From contig JAUVJE010000033.1 in the NCBI GenBank assembly GCA_030592355.1, positions 1 through 15,109 on the forward strand: a stretch of 15,109 nt of DNA, written 5' to 3'. The DNA comes from Clostridia bacterium. GTDB taxonomy: Bacteria; Bacillota; Clostridia; DUPQ01. Below, one piece after another: positions 7,306 to 14,463 of the stretch (position 1 is the stretch's first letter; each line of letters starts with the position of its first letter). The notes under the pieces are model-generated. The model did no database searches. It saw nothing but the letters and a program-made list of their open reading frames with translations, and was not told where the DNA came from. Both the position numbers and the translations under genes were made by a program.

Positions 7306-7936
7306 CGGCTCACCGCGTGGCAAAAAAAGCAATTCAAACCGGATAGCGGTATGGATTACCGGTGCTTTGAGTAAAAATACAGAAGTAGTAAAAGTATTTA
7401 CCGTTGAAACAAAACGGCATGAAGAACTTATAGCCAAAATCAGTACGTGCGATGCTTATCTGTTTATATTTCCGCTTTACACTGATTCAATGCCGGCGAT
7501 TTCAAAAGCATTTATTGAAAAAATGGAAGATAATAAAGCTGTTTTCAGAGGCAAGCCCGTATCGTTCATAATACATTCAGGTTTCCCGGAATCCTCCCAG
7601 TCTATTGCCGTGGAAAAATATACAAAATACCTGTCCTCTATTCTAGATATGAAATATGCAGGAGGCATACGTATGGGCGGCAGCGAGGCTCTTCAGGTTG
7701 CCCCGGATAAATTTTTCGCTAAAAAAAGGGCTGAATTTGAAAAAATTGCTATTAATGTTGAAAAAAACGAGCCTTTTAACAACGAGAGTGTGAAGTTATT
7801 AAGCCAGGCCCAACAGTTAAATAAAGCAATAACACTTATTATGAAGTTTACTGATATCGGCAACTTATACTGGAATAGAGCTTTAAAGAAAAACGGTGCC
7901 TTTGACAGAAGATACGACAAACCCTATGCCAAATAA
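7286..7936 (+). CDS. Flavodoxin-fold NAD(P)H-dependent oxidoreductase
   Basis: The 216-residue protein opens with the FMN-binding loop (LAIINGSPRGKKSNSN), followed by 'CDAYLFIFPLYTDSMPAISKAFIE', broken here only by convention: the FPLYTDSMP part is the second flavin loop. It lacks the cysteine cluster of its upstream partner. The C-terminal third (about 150-216) is lysine-rich and helical, without a motif I recognise. AGGAGGT at 7271-7277 lies inside the preceding gene, and the two reading frames overlap by 20 bases. The gene converges on the TVP38-like gene, with 64 bases between the stops. Physiological substrate not inferable. Confidence 0.8.
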   Translation: MKLAIINGSPRGKKSNSNRIAVWITGALSKNTEVVKVFTVETKRHEELIAKISTCDAYLFIFPLYTDSMPAISKAFIEKMEDNKAVFRGKPVSFIIHSGFPESSQSIAVEKYTKYLSSILDMKYAGGIRMGGSEALQVAPDKFFAKKRAEFEKIAINVEKNEPFNNESVKLLSQAQQLNKAITLIMKFTDIGNLYWNRALKKNGAFDRRYDKPYAK

Positions 7937-8000
7937 CATGGCGGATATTTTGACATAAATTATATAAGTATTTCACATGTTGTTTTTGTTGGATTTTTTC

Positions 8001-8726
8001 TTATTTGACCTGCTTTTTCTTCCTGAATATTCCAAGAATCCTATCGCTCATCCATTCTTCGAGTTTATCAGGATATCTTATTGATACATAAAGAAGAATA
8101 ATCGAAAGCGTGCCTATTATCGCCCATCCCCAAATGGGTATGGCTATGACTCCGGATCCCACTAATGCGCTGAAAACGAGTCCCCATGGCCGGGTCACCA
8201 GTACTAATAATGTAAATCCCGGAAATCTGATGGCGCTCAGACCCGCCATCAAACAAAGAATATCATCCGGGAAAAACGGCATCAGGAACATCATAAACAA
8301 AACCCAGAACTGGCGTGCTGATATGTTCTTCATATATTTTTCAACTCGTTTTTCACCAATTAATCTGGTAACCAAGGGCCGCCCAAGATATTTTGCAAAA
8401 AGGAATAGAATTATTGAACCGGTTAACACCGCCGTAACTGAAATTATCATAGCGGTCCAAAAACCAAAGAATATACCCCCAAACAATGTTGTGACGCTTC
8501 CGGGTATTGGTGCGAGTATCACTTGAAGCACTTGCAGAAAGAAAAAGGCAAGGGGTGCCCAAACTCCATAACCGGATACATACTCCTGAAGTTCTTCAAC
8601 TGATTCAAACATTGAAAACCAGCCTTTGCTTCTTCCAACAAAGTAAAGAATTACAACGATTATTAACATGCCCAGCAAAACCGCACCGGACCATATTTGA
8701 CTTTTGTTAAGTTTGAGTCTTTTCAA
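8001..8726 (-). CDS. TVP38/TMEM64-family (VTT/DedA-superfamily) membrane protein
   Basis: A 241-residue integral membrane protein of the VTT superfamily; relatives are linked to lipid scrambling or transport. An N-terminal helix (about 12-31) is followed by the VTT core: LAPIPGS (71-77, re-entrant loop), LFGGIFFGFW, FAKYLGRPLV, MPFFPDD (149-155), AGLSAI and RPWG (179-182). The C-terminus is basic (RKKKQVK). The start is a TTG (8726-8724), preceded on the minus strand by GGAG with 8-base spacing; no upstream in-frame ATG is usable, and the next methionine (residue 20) lies inside the first helix. It begins 17 bases after the ATPase stop, so the two form a likely operon. The link between them is not understood. 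Confidence 0.88.
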   Translation of the reverse strand: MKRLKLNKSQIWSGAVLLGMLIIVVILYFVGRSKGWFSMFESVEELQEYVSGYGVWAPLAFFFLQVLQVILAPIPGSVTTLFGGIFFGFWTAMIISVTAVLTGSIILFLFAKYLGRPLVTRLIGEKRVEKYMKNISARQFWVLFMMFLMPFFPDDILCLMAGLSAIRFPGFTLLVLVTRPWGLVFSALVGSGVIAIPIWGWAIIGTLSIILLYVSIRYPDKLEEWMSDRILGIFRKKKQVK

Positions 8727-8743
8727 AATTTTTACTCCACATT

Positions 8744-10138
8744 TTAAACATTATATAAATCATCTAAGTTAAATAAAAATATATCTTCCCTTCTATTTGC
8801 TTCTTTTTCCACAATTTTATCAAATCCTGATTTAGAAAAAAGAAAATAAAACTTTTTTTCATAAGGTAACAGCCCGCTTTTTTCAATAAGCCCATCAAGC
8901 ATTTTTTTTGTAAAAACACTATTTCTGTACTTACATTCACCGAATATGGCACTGTTGTCATCGCCAATCGCTATAACATCAATTTCTTCTTGCTGTTTTT
9001 TAATCGGATTATTCCCCCACCATTTGCCAATTTTATTTATTACTATCGGCAGTTTGTCCTTTTTATTACTTTCTATGAGAAATTGCATGCAGACCTGCTC
9101 AAAAACATATCCTAAATAACCACTAAAGAAAGGTTCAATCCATGTATCATATACATATTCACCTTTGCCTTGTTCAACGAGGCTTTTATATTTATATACA
9201 AACCTGTATATAAATGAAAACAAATTGTCTTGAAGGAAAAACAAACTTTTTCTGTACACCTTGATACCGACGGGTGTTTCTTTATGAATAATATGTAAAT
9301 CAATGAGTGTTTTTATATACTTTGATACCTTCTTGCCGTCTTCATGAATTTTTGTGGAAATATTATTAAGCCTTGTTTCTCCTGACGCAATTGCTCCGAT
9401 TATTGAATTATAAACAGCAGGAGTTCTTAATTCCTGATGTAGTAAATTAATAGGTTCGTCATACAGATAAGATGTGTTATCCAGTATTTCATTTATTACA
9501 TTTTCTTTAATTGAACGAGCATCACTAAACATCAGCAGGTATTGAGGAATCCCGCCAAGAATTCCGTATGCTTTAAATTTTTCTTCGTTAGTATACTTTT
9601 TATAAAATTTTGCAGCATCAAGATAATTAAATGGTTTAATTAGCATTTGTCCTGTTCTTCTTCCGAATAACGGACTTTTATATGCAAGCACTTCTTTTTC
9701 CATGAAGCTCATGGATGATCCGCATATTACTATAAATAGCTGTGTATCGATCAGGATATGATCAATCATATTCTGAAGCATTGATAAAAAACTTTCACTG
9801 GCGTTTGCTAAATATGGAAATTCATCAATAACCATAACTATTCGTTCTTGTTTTGCAGCCTCCGCCACAAACGAAATGGCACTATTCCAGTTATTAAACG
9901 AAGTCAGATATTCTGGATGGTTCAATGTATTTAATATGATTTCAGAAAACTTCAGCAAGTTGGAGGTTTCATTATACTCTTCAGCTACAAAGAAGATAGC
10001 TTTTTTATCTGTGCAAAATTCAGATAATAGGCGCGTCTTGCCTATCCTTTTTCTGCCATACATAACAATAAATTCAAACTTTCCGGATATATATTTTTTA
10101 TTAAGGCTTTCTATTTCCTTTTTTCTACCTATGAACAT
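8744..10138 (-). CDS. Archaeal-type ATPase with C-terminal DUF234 / PD-(D/E)xK-like domain
   Basis: The 464-residue protein has an N-terminal P-loop ATPase domain of the ATPase_2 type: MFIGRKKEIE start, Walker A G28-x4-GKT (33-35), Walker B ending D105-E106, a sensor-1-like ICGSS (138-142) and PLFGRRTG (156-163) with possible arginine-finger residues. A winged-helix-like linker (about 235-300) follows. The C-terminal part matches DUF234 and carries a nuclease-type signature: E347 in FEQVC, EEID (384-387) and ECK (401-403), the E...D...E-x-K pattern of the PD-(D/E)xK fold. The family is widespread and its function poorly known. AAGGAGG (10154-10148 on the minus strand) sets the start. A perfect consensus promoter and an operator array lie upstream. 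Whether it cuts DNA is inference from motif only. Confidence 0.88.
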   Translation of the reverse strand: MFIGRKKEIESLNKKYISGKFEFIVMYGRKRIGKTRLLSEFCTDKKAIFFVAEEYNETSNLLKFSEIILNTLNHPEYLTSFNNWNSAISFVAEAAKQERIVMVIDEFPYLANASESFLSMLQNMIDHILIDTQLFIVICGSSMSFMEKEVLAYKSPLFGRRTGQMLIKPFNYLDAAKFYKKYTNEEKFKAYGILGGIPQYLLMFSDARSIKENVINEILDNTSYLYDEPINLLHQELRTPAVYNSIIGAIASGETRLNNISTKIHEDGKKVSKYIKTLIDLHIIHKETPVGIKVYRKSLFFLQDNLFSFIYRFVYKYKSLVEQGKGEYVYDTWIEPFFSGYLGYVFEQVCMQFLIESNKKDKLPIVINKIGKWWGNNPIKKQQEEIDVIAIGDDNSAIFGECKYRNSVFTKKMLDGLIEKSGLLPYEKKFYFLFSKSGFDKIVEKEANRREDIFLFNLDDLYNV

Positions 10139-10156
10139 ATAATAACGCCTCCTTGT

Positions 10157-10200
10157 CTACTTGCGCTTAGTCAGCTTATAAGTTGCCTACTTGTAAGTAG
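10157..10200 (-). promoter_or_regulatory. Three phased 14-bp operator-like palindromes
   Basis: Three palindromic units lie end to end with one base between them and centres exactly 15 bp apart (10193.5, 10178.5, 10163.5). Site 1 is the perfect CTACTTGTAAGTAG (10187-10200), abutting the -10 box and covering the expected start of transcription. Site 2 is CAGCTTATAAGTTG (10172-10185, one mismatched pair). Site 3 is CTACTTGCGCTTAG (10157-10170), with matching outer and central pairs only. Sites 2 and 3 lie in the untranslated leader of the ATPase gene. The layout suggests cooperative repressor binding; the regulator is not identifiable here and the motif differs from the TetR operators nearby. 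Confidence 0.65.
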
Positions 10201-10229
10201 ATTATAAATCCTCATTCGCTTTTTGTCAA
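10201..10229 (-). promoter_or_regulatory. Perfect sigma-70-type promoter for the ATPase gene
   Basis: On the minus strand TTGACA (10229-10224) and TATAAT (10206-10201) are separated by exactly 17 bp, so both hexamers and the spacer match the consensus fully. Transcription would start near 10194, about 55 bases before the ATPase ATG. A promoter this strong normally needs repression, which fits the palindrome touching the -10 box. Confidence 0.85.
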
Positions 10230-10318
10230 TCATTTGATTTGGTTTTCAGCCATTTCTACCTTCTTTATAGCTAATTTCACTAATGCTTACCATAACAATT
10301 AATCTGTCAGAAAAGGGG

Positions 10319-10347
10319 TTGACCGCTGTGGTCAGTTGTGATATTAT
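10319..10347 (+). promoter_or_regulatory. Promoter of the tetR-ABC operon
   Basis: TTGACC (10319-10324, five of six consensus bases) and TATTAT (10342-10347, five of six) are spaced by 17 bp. Operator 1 overlaps the -35 box and operator 2 starts six bases after the -10 box, so both would block RNA polymerase when bound. Confidence 0.75.
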
Positions 10348-10367
10348 GCAATTGACCACTGTGGTCA
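10320..10367 (+). promoter_or_regulatory. Two TetR-type operators
   Basis: Operator 2, TGACCAC-T-GTGGTCA (10353-10367), is a perfect 15-bp palindrome. Operator 1, TGACCGC-T-GTGGTCA (10320-10334), differs at one base. The two share flanking TT and GTT and are 33 bp apart centre to centre, bracketing the -10 box. Size and symmetry fit a TetR-family dimer site, and the next gene encodes such a regulator, so autoregulation is the natural reading. Confidence 0.8.
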
Positions 10368-10395
10368 GTTTTGTTTGGAAGAGAAGTAGTATTCT

Positions 10396-11010
10396 ATGAA
10401 TGAAATTCTAATGAATATGGGTGCTGAAAAAAGAGACCGTATCATTAACAGTGCTTTAATGGAGTTCAGTAAGAACGGTTTTAAAAAAGCATCTACCAAT
10501 AAAATTGTAGTTGAAGCCGGCATATCAAAAGGTCTTTTGTTTCATTATTTTATAAATAAAAAAGGCCTTTATGACCATCTTGAAAAGTTTTCAATTGAAA
10601 CAGTAATGAAAAATATTACCGATAAATTGAACTGGGACGAATCAGATTTTTTTGAGCGTGTCAAACAAATTGTCCTTATTAAAATACAAGTTACAGCCCA
10701 GTATCCGTATATATATGATTTTATGATAAAAACTTATGAAAATATGACTGCTGATGATATTTTTGAATACCGTGAAAACCTATCGCCCGGATTACTTCAA
10801 AAAGTTTACACGCATAATATAGACTACTCGAAATTTAAAGATAGTATGGATATAAAGAAAGTTACCCAAATAATACAGTGGTCGCTGGAGGGATACGGTA
10901 AAGACTTTTATGACAAGCTTCAAAAAACAAAGGAACCAATTAATTATGAGGAGCTTATTGAAGATTTTGAAAAATTAATATGTATATTAAAAGAGGCTTT
11001 TTATAAATAA
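10396..11010 (+). CDS. TetR/AcrR-family transcriptional regulator
   Basis: A 204-residue one-component regulator. The N-terminal DNA-binding domain is clear: 'RDRIINSALMEFSKNGF' leads into the helix-turn-helix 'TNKIVVEAGISKGLLFHYF' (about residues 34-52), then 'NKKGLYDHL'. The C-terminal helical region (about 65-204) would bind a ligand and dimerise, but shows no recognisable ligand motif. The ATG at 10396 follows GGAAG/GAGAAG (10377-10386); methionines 6 and 8 are possible later starts and would leave the HTH intact. The promoter in front contains two matching palindromes. The gene is the first of an operon with an ABC exporter 25 bases downstream, so it most likely represses itself and the exporter until an exported compound or related signal is bound. 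Confidence 0.9.
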   Translation: MNEILMNMGAEKRDRIINSALMEFSKNGFKKASTNKIVVEAGISKGLLFHYFINKKGLYDHLEKFSIETVMKNITDKLNWDESDFFERVKQIVLIKIQVTAQYPYIYDFMIKTYENMTADDIFEYRENLSPGLLQKVYTHNIDYSKFKDSMDIKKVTQIIQWSLEGYGKDFYDKLQKTKEPINYEELIEDFEKLICILKEAFYK

Positions 11011-11035
11011 ATCACAGTAAGGGAGGAGAATGTCC

Positions 11036-11890
11036 ATGATTACCGTTAAAAATCTACATCATTCCTACAGCAGGGATGAAAAGTACGCAGTTAAGGATGT
11101 AAGCTTCGAAATTGAAAAAGGTGAAATTTTTGGTTTCCTTGGGCCGTCCGGGGCTGGGAAATCCACAACCCAGGGGGTATTAAGCGGGTTACTGCAGCTT
11201 CAAAAGGGAGAGGTGACCGTTGCCGGTTATAATGTCAAGCATATAAAAAATAAAATGTTCAATGAGATTGGTATGTCATTTGAAATATCAAATGTGTATA
11301 ACAAAATGACCGCTAAAGAAAATCTTAACTTTTACCGTAAATTGTTTGATGTAGAAACCCGGGAGCCGGAAGACCTTCTTGAAATGGTTGGCCTTGGAGA
11401 TAAGGGGAATATAAAGGCCGGTGATTTTTCCAAGGGTATGAAACACCGCCTTACCTTTGCAAGGTCTATGATTAACAATCCGTCTATTTGGTTTCTTGAT
11501 GAACCGACAACAGGGCTTGATCCTGCCATAGCGGCAACCATAAAAGATATTATCTGGAAAGAGAAGAAAAAAGAAGTTACCACCTTCCTTACCACACACA
11601 ATATGCATATAGCCGATGAATTATGCGACCGGGTGGGGTTCATTGTTGACGGAGAACTCATATTGATAGACTCTCCAAAAAACCTGAAGCTTCAGTATGG
11701 CGAGAAATTTGTTGACATTGAATTTGTAAAAGACGGCGAGCCTATAAAAGAATCACTGTCTACCATTGACGATAAAGACAAGGCACGTATTAAGAACATA
11801 ATCGACAATTATGAAATACAGACAATGCACACAAAAGAAGCCACGCTTGAAGAAATTTTCATAAAAGTAACCGGAAGGGGGCTTGTATAA
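11036..11890 (+). CDS. ABC-2 exporter ATP-binding protein
   Basis: The 284-residue ATPase subunit powers the two permeases encoded just downstream. Motifs: Walker A GPSGAGKST (36-44), Walker B and catalytic glutamate FLDEP (153-157; D155, E156), D-loop GLDP, and switch histidine H188 in TTHNMH. The signature motif is the degenerate FSKGM (131-135) in place of LSGGQ, and the Q-loop position holds E83 (MSFEIS). Both variants occur in some ABC-2 exporters, as I recall, so it is probably active. An ATG at 11030 exists, but GGGAGGAG ends two bases before it; the ATG at 11036 has proper spacing. A C-terminal extension (about 220-284) is typical of the family. Substrate unknown; drug or antimicrobial-compound export is the common role. 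Confidence 0.9.
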   Translation: MITVKNLHHSYSRDEKYAVKDVSFEIEKGEIFGFLGPSGAGKSTTQGVLSGLLQLQKGEVTVAGYNVKHIKNKMFNEIGMSFEISNVYNKMTAKENLNFYRKLFDVETREPEDLLEMVGLGDKGNIKAGDFSKGMKHRLTFARSMINNPSIWFLDEPTTGLDPAIAATIKDIIWKEKKKEVTTFLTTHNMHIADELCDRVGFIVDGELILIDSPKNLKLQYGEKFVDIEFVKDGEPIKESLSTIDDKDKARIKNIIDNYEIQTMHTKEATLEEIFIKVTGRGLV

Positions 11891-11891
11891 A

Positions 11892-13001
11892 ATGAAATTA
11901 TGGTACAGTTTTACAAAAGAACTAAAGCTTGCCTCAAAAAGTTTCTACTTCTATATAGAAATTGTAATGGCCATAATAATACTTGCCGTGGTTCTTTTTG
12001 CAATTCCGGAAAATTTCAGCAACAGCCGCACCGAGTACCTGTACCTGGATATGCCGGAAGCCGCAAAAACAGTTTTTATTAATACTCTGCTGGATGAAGA
12101 TACAGATGGACAGGCAGAAAGTGTTGATGTAAAGGTAAAAAAAGAAATACTTTCAGCCACTTTCTATGAGTCTGACGATAAGAAAATATATATTGTCGAT
12201 GACGAAGATACGCTGATAAAGCTTACTGAAGCAAAGAAGCAGCTTGGGGCTGTCATTGAGATGAACGAAACCGGGGATATACACTACAAATATTATCTTC
12301 AGGGCTATGAAACCCAGCGGCTTCAGAATCTGTACATGGTAATTCACAATAACGATATGCTGACTCTCGAGACTGCTATAAATGCCCAGGACGTGCGTCC
12401 GCTGTCAGATGATTACGAAGTTTTCAATGACAGAGAACATACAATTCCGGCAATGCTTACATTCAACGGCAGTTTAATGGGAATGTTCATTATCGCCGCT
12501 TTTATTTTCCTTGATAAAGAACAGGGTATTATAAAAGCATATGCTGTTACTGCTTCGGCGGTCTGGCAATATCTGATGAGCAAGACCCTTGTCTTGACCA
12601 TAACGTCTATTATAACCACTCTTATAATAACTATCCCCGTCATGGGGCTTCGGCCAAACTATCCGCTTATGCTGCTTTTTCTTATAACAACAGGATTCTT
12701 TGCATCTACCGTCGGGCTCTTGGTCTCAGGCTATTTCCGCAGTATGACCAAGGCATTCAACGTGCTTTATTTGTTAATTATTTTTACAATGCTGCCGGCA
12801 ATAGCCTATTTTATTCCCAGTTGGGAACCCGTGTGGATAAAATTTATTCCCTCCTATCATATTATCCATGGTTTTAAGGAAGTTATTGTTAAAAATGGAG
12901 ACACGGCCTATGTACTGCTTGCTTCCCTTGGATTCCTGATGGCAGGTGCACTAATGTTCATTTGGTCAAACCACCGGCATAAAAAGAACCTGACGGCATA
13001 G
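11892..13001 (+). CDS. ABC-2 type transporter permease, first subunit
   Basis: The 369-residue membrane protein has one N-terminal helix (about 18-38), a long soluble extracytoplasmic stretch (about 40-185), and five clustered helices (about 187-207, 229-250, 258-280, 288-308, 338-358). This is the layout of ABC-2 permeases with a large external domain. A TTG at 11883, overlapping the ATPase stop, could extend it by three residues, but GGAAGGGGG (11873-11881) is spaced correctly for the ATG at 11892. Only one base separates it from the ATPase stop, implying coupled translation. It probably pairs with the next permease as a heterodimer. Confidence 0.85.
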   Translation: MKLWYSFTKELKLASKSFYFYIEIVMAIIILAVVLFAIPENFSNSRTEYLYLDMPEAAKTVFINTLLDEDTDGQAESVDVKVKKEILSATFYESDDKKIYIVDDEDTLIKLTEAKKQLGAVIEMNETGDIHYKYYLQGYETQRLQNLYMVIHNNDMLTLETAINAQDVRPLSDDYEVFNDREHTIPAMLTFNGSLMGMFIIAAFIFLDKEQGIIKAYAVTASAVWQYLMSKTLVLTITSIITTLIITIPVMGLRPNYPLMLLFLITTGFFASTVGLLVSGYFRSMTKAFNVLYLLIIFTMLPAIAYFIPSWEPVWIKFIPSYHIIHGFKEVIVKNGDTAYVLLASLGFLMAGALMFIWSNHRHKKNLTA

Positions 13002-13021
13002 GAATAGGAAAGGAGTTTGTG

Positions 13022-14029
13022 ATGCTTAAGAAAATTTGGGCAGTCTATATAAGGGATTTAAAAGTCAATACCAGGGAATTTATAACCCTGTATCTTCTTC
13101 TTATTCCAATAATTTTCGCTTTTGTAATAAATGCCTTGGCACCAAGTATTAACGATACCACTGTCAAACTGGCAATGATAGAGGGAGACAATCCTGAACA
13201 GGTGGAGTATCTGGAAAATTTCGCAAAAGTAAGTCTATATAAGGACATCGAGAAAGTAACGGAAAGGGTTGAGCGGCGCGACAATTACGTCGGAATCCTG
13301 CCCGAGGGAGACGGTTATTACATCATAACACAGGGTAATGAGCCGGCGGGTGTTGTTGATTTTACAAAAGCGCTTCAGGCATTATACGTCCTTGACGCCA
13401 AAGTTGAGGATTCAACTGCCGAGATTATTAGTTTTGGAATGGATATTCCACCTCTAAAAAAGATGCTGGTTAATATAAGCATACTGTTTACGTCAGTTCT
13501 TGGCGGTATGCTGATTGCCATAAATATTGTTGAAGAAAAAGGAGACAACACCATTAGTGCTGTGAACGTAACACCAATTTCACGCATGGGCTTTATTCTT
13601 GGGAAAAGCATGACGGGTTTGATACTTCCAATTTATGGTTCAATTTCAATTATTCTAATTACGGGATTCAGTCATGTCAACTTGTTGCAGATGATGTTGA
13701 TTGTACTGTCTGCCTCCCTGCTAAGTCTTCTTATTGGTTTTGTGGAAGGCCTTGCCAACGATGATATGATGACTGCTGCCGGAAGTTTTAAAATGATATT
13801 CCTGCCCGTAGCGGGTGCAGTAGCTGTAGCAGAGGCTGTTTCAGATAAATGGCAGTGGACCGTTTGGTGGATTCCATATTACTGGACTTACAAAGGGAAT
13901 GACGCAGTGCTCTCTGAAAGCGCGACATGGCCTCAGATTTTACTGTATACGGGGATAATACTTGCTCTTTCGGGAGCTGTGTTCCTGTTACTGGTTCCTA
14001 AAGTAAAACGGGGACTGGAAAGTCATTAG
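13022..14029 (+). CDS. ABC-2 type transporter permease, second subunit
   Basis: The 335-residue permease has the same plan as its neighbour: helix 1 at about 21-40, an extracytoplasmic region (about 41-148), then helices at about 149-170, 193-215, 220-242, 255-272 and 304-325. The segment EEKGDNTISAVNVTPIS (171-187) followed by a GK pair is the characteristic cytoplasmic coupling region of ABC-2 permeases. A GTG at 13019 is possible, but AAAGGAG (13009-13015) favours the ATG at 13022. It follows the first permease by 20 bases and is the third transporter component; no extracellular binding protein is present, as expected for an exporter. Confidence 0.87.
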   Translation: MLKKIWAVYIRDLKVNTREFITLYLLLIPIIFAFVINALAPSINDTTVKLAMIEGDNPEQVEYLENFAKVSLYKDIEKVTERVERRDNYVGILPEGDGYYIITQGNEPAGVVDFTKALQALYVLDAKVEDSTAEIISFGMDIPPLKKMLVNISILFTSVLGGMLIAINIVEEKGDNTISAVNVTPISRMGFILGKSMTGLILPIYGSISIILITGFSHVNLLQMMLIVLSASLLSLLIGFVEGLANDDMMTAAGSFKMIFLPVAGAVAVAEAVSDKWQWTVWWIPYYWTYKGNDAVLSESATWPQILLYTGIILALSGAVFLLLVPKVKRGLESH

Positions 14030-14076
14030 ATTTTAATGGCGCTTGCTGTCATTGTAATATTGAAGGGAGATATCTT

Positions 14077-14283
14077 ATGGATTGGAAGGTTTTAGTTGGA
14101 ATTTTTTGTATGATTTATGCAGCATTAGTCGGATTTTTTGCTTACAGGCAATCACCTGGGTTAATCAAACTGATTAAGATGAAAATGGGTAAGAAGATGA
14201 CAGACAAAGGGGCAATAATAACTGCATATATTGCAGCCGGCGTTGTCTTTGTCGCGGGCATAGTGCTTTTTATCCTCTCATAA
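14077..14283 (+). CDS. Small two-helix membrane protein, function unknown
   Basis: I do not recognise this 68-residue product. It has two hydrophobic helices (about 3-23 and 46-68) joined by a strongly basic loop (KLIKMKMGKK, about 31-40). By the positive-inside rule the loop would be cytoplasmic, with both ends outside. AAGGGAG (14063-14069) lies seven bases before the ATG, and the gene starts 47 bases after the second permease with no terminator between, so it probably belongs to the TetR-ABC operon. It could be an accessory subunit of the exporter, but nothing in its sequence proves that. Confidence 0.7.
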   Translation: MDWKVLVGIFCMIYAALVGFFAYRQSPGLIKLIKMKMGKKMTDKGAIITAYIAAGVVFVAGIVLFILS

Positions 14284-14352
14284 ACAACGAAACATACAAA
14301 TCATCAAATCGTCCTTTGGATAATTAGTGATTGGGTTGTTTTACGGTTTTTT

Positions 14353-14392
14353 AAAGCAGTAATAGATATAAACTGTACCTATTGCTGTTTTT
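14353..14392 (+). terminator. Probable intrinsic terminator of the tetR-ABC operon
   Basis: CAGTAATAG (14357-14365) pairs with CTATTGCTG (14379-14387), with one G-U, and the stem can grow by AAA-G against T-TTT. A T-run at 14388-14392 follows the 13-base loop. It lies 70 bases past the small membrane protein gene. Its right arm overlaps the left arm of a second hairpin. Confidence 0.6.
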
Positions 14393-14413
14393 GCTGTATA
14401 TAGGTGTTTTTTT
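14375..14413 (+). terminator. Alternative hairpin with T-run, overlapping the first
   Basis: ACCTAT (14377-14382) pairs with ATAGGT (14400-14405), with two more G-U pairs outside, and is followed by seven T (14407-14413). It shares bases 14379-14382 with the preceding hairpin, so only one of the two can form at a time. It may be a second terminator or part of a switch. Confidence 0.45.
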
Positions 14414-14421
14414 AAGGCATA

Positions 14422-14430
14422 TGATATAAT
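14422..14430 (+). promoter_or_regulatory. Extended -10 promoter of the XpaC-like gene
   Basis: TGA-TATAAT (14422-14430) is an extended -10 element (TGnTATAAT). No good -35 hexamer sits 16-18 bp upstream, where the bases belong to the hairpin and its T-run, which is common for extended -10 promoters. GGAGG (14454-14458) and the ATG at 14464 follow. Confidence 0.6.
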
Positions 14431-14463
14431 TAAATTAATCAATTCACATTAACGGAGGCTGAT

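Noticed and set aside
7937..8000. Bidirectional terminator between the convergent flavodoxin and TVP38 genes
   Set aside because: Only a short AACATG/CATGTT pair with a very long loop precedes the T-rich stretch, so no convincing stem can be drawn.
8110..8526. 138-codon + strand frame opposite the TVP38-like gene
   Set aside because: It lies wholly antisense to a protein with clear family motifs, and its own translation shows none.
11288..11661. Two 106-109-codon minus-strand frames opposite the ABC ATPase gene
   Set aside because: They are antisense to the conserved Walker A to Walker B region and show no motifs or ribosome sites.
14282..14341. AAACAAC/GTTGTTT hairpin right after the small membrane protein gene
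   Set aside because: The loop would be 46 bases long; a better terminator lies at 14353-14392.
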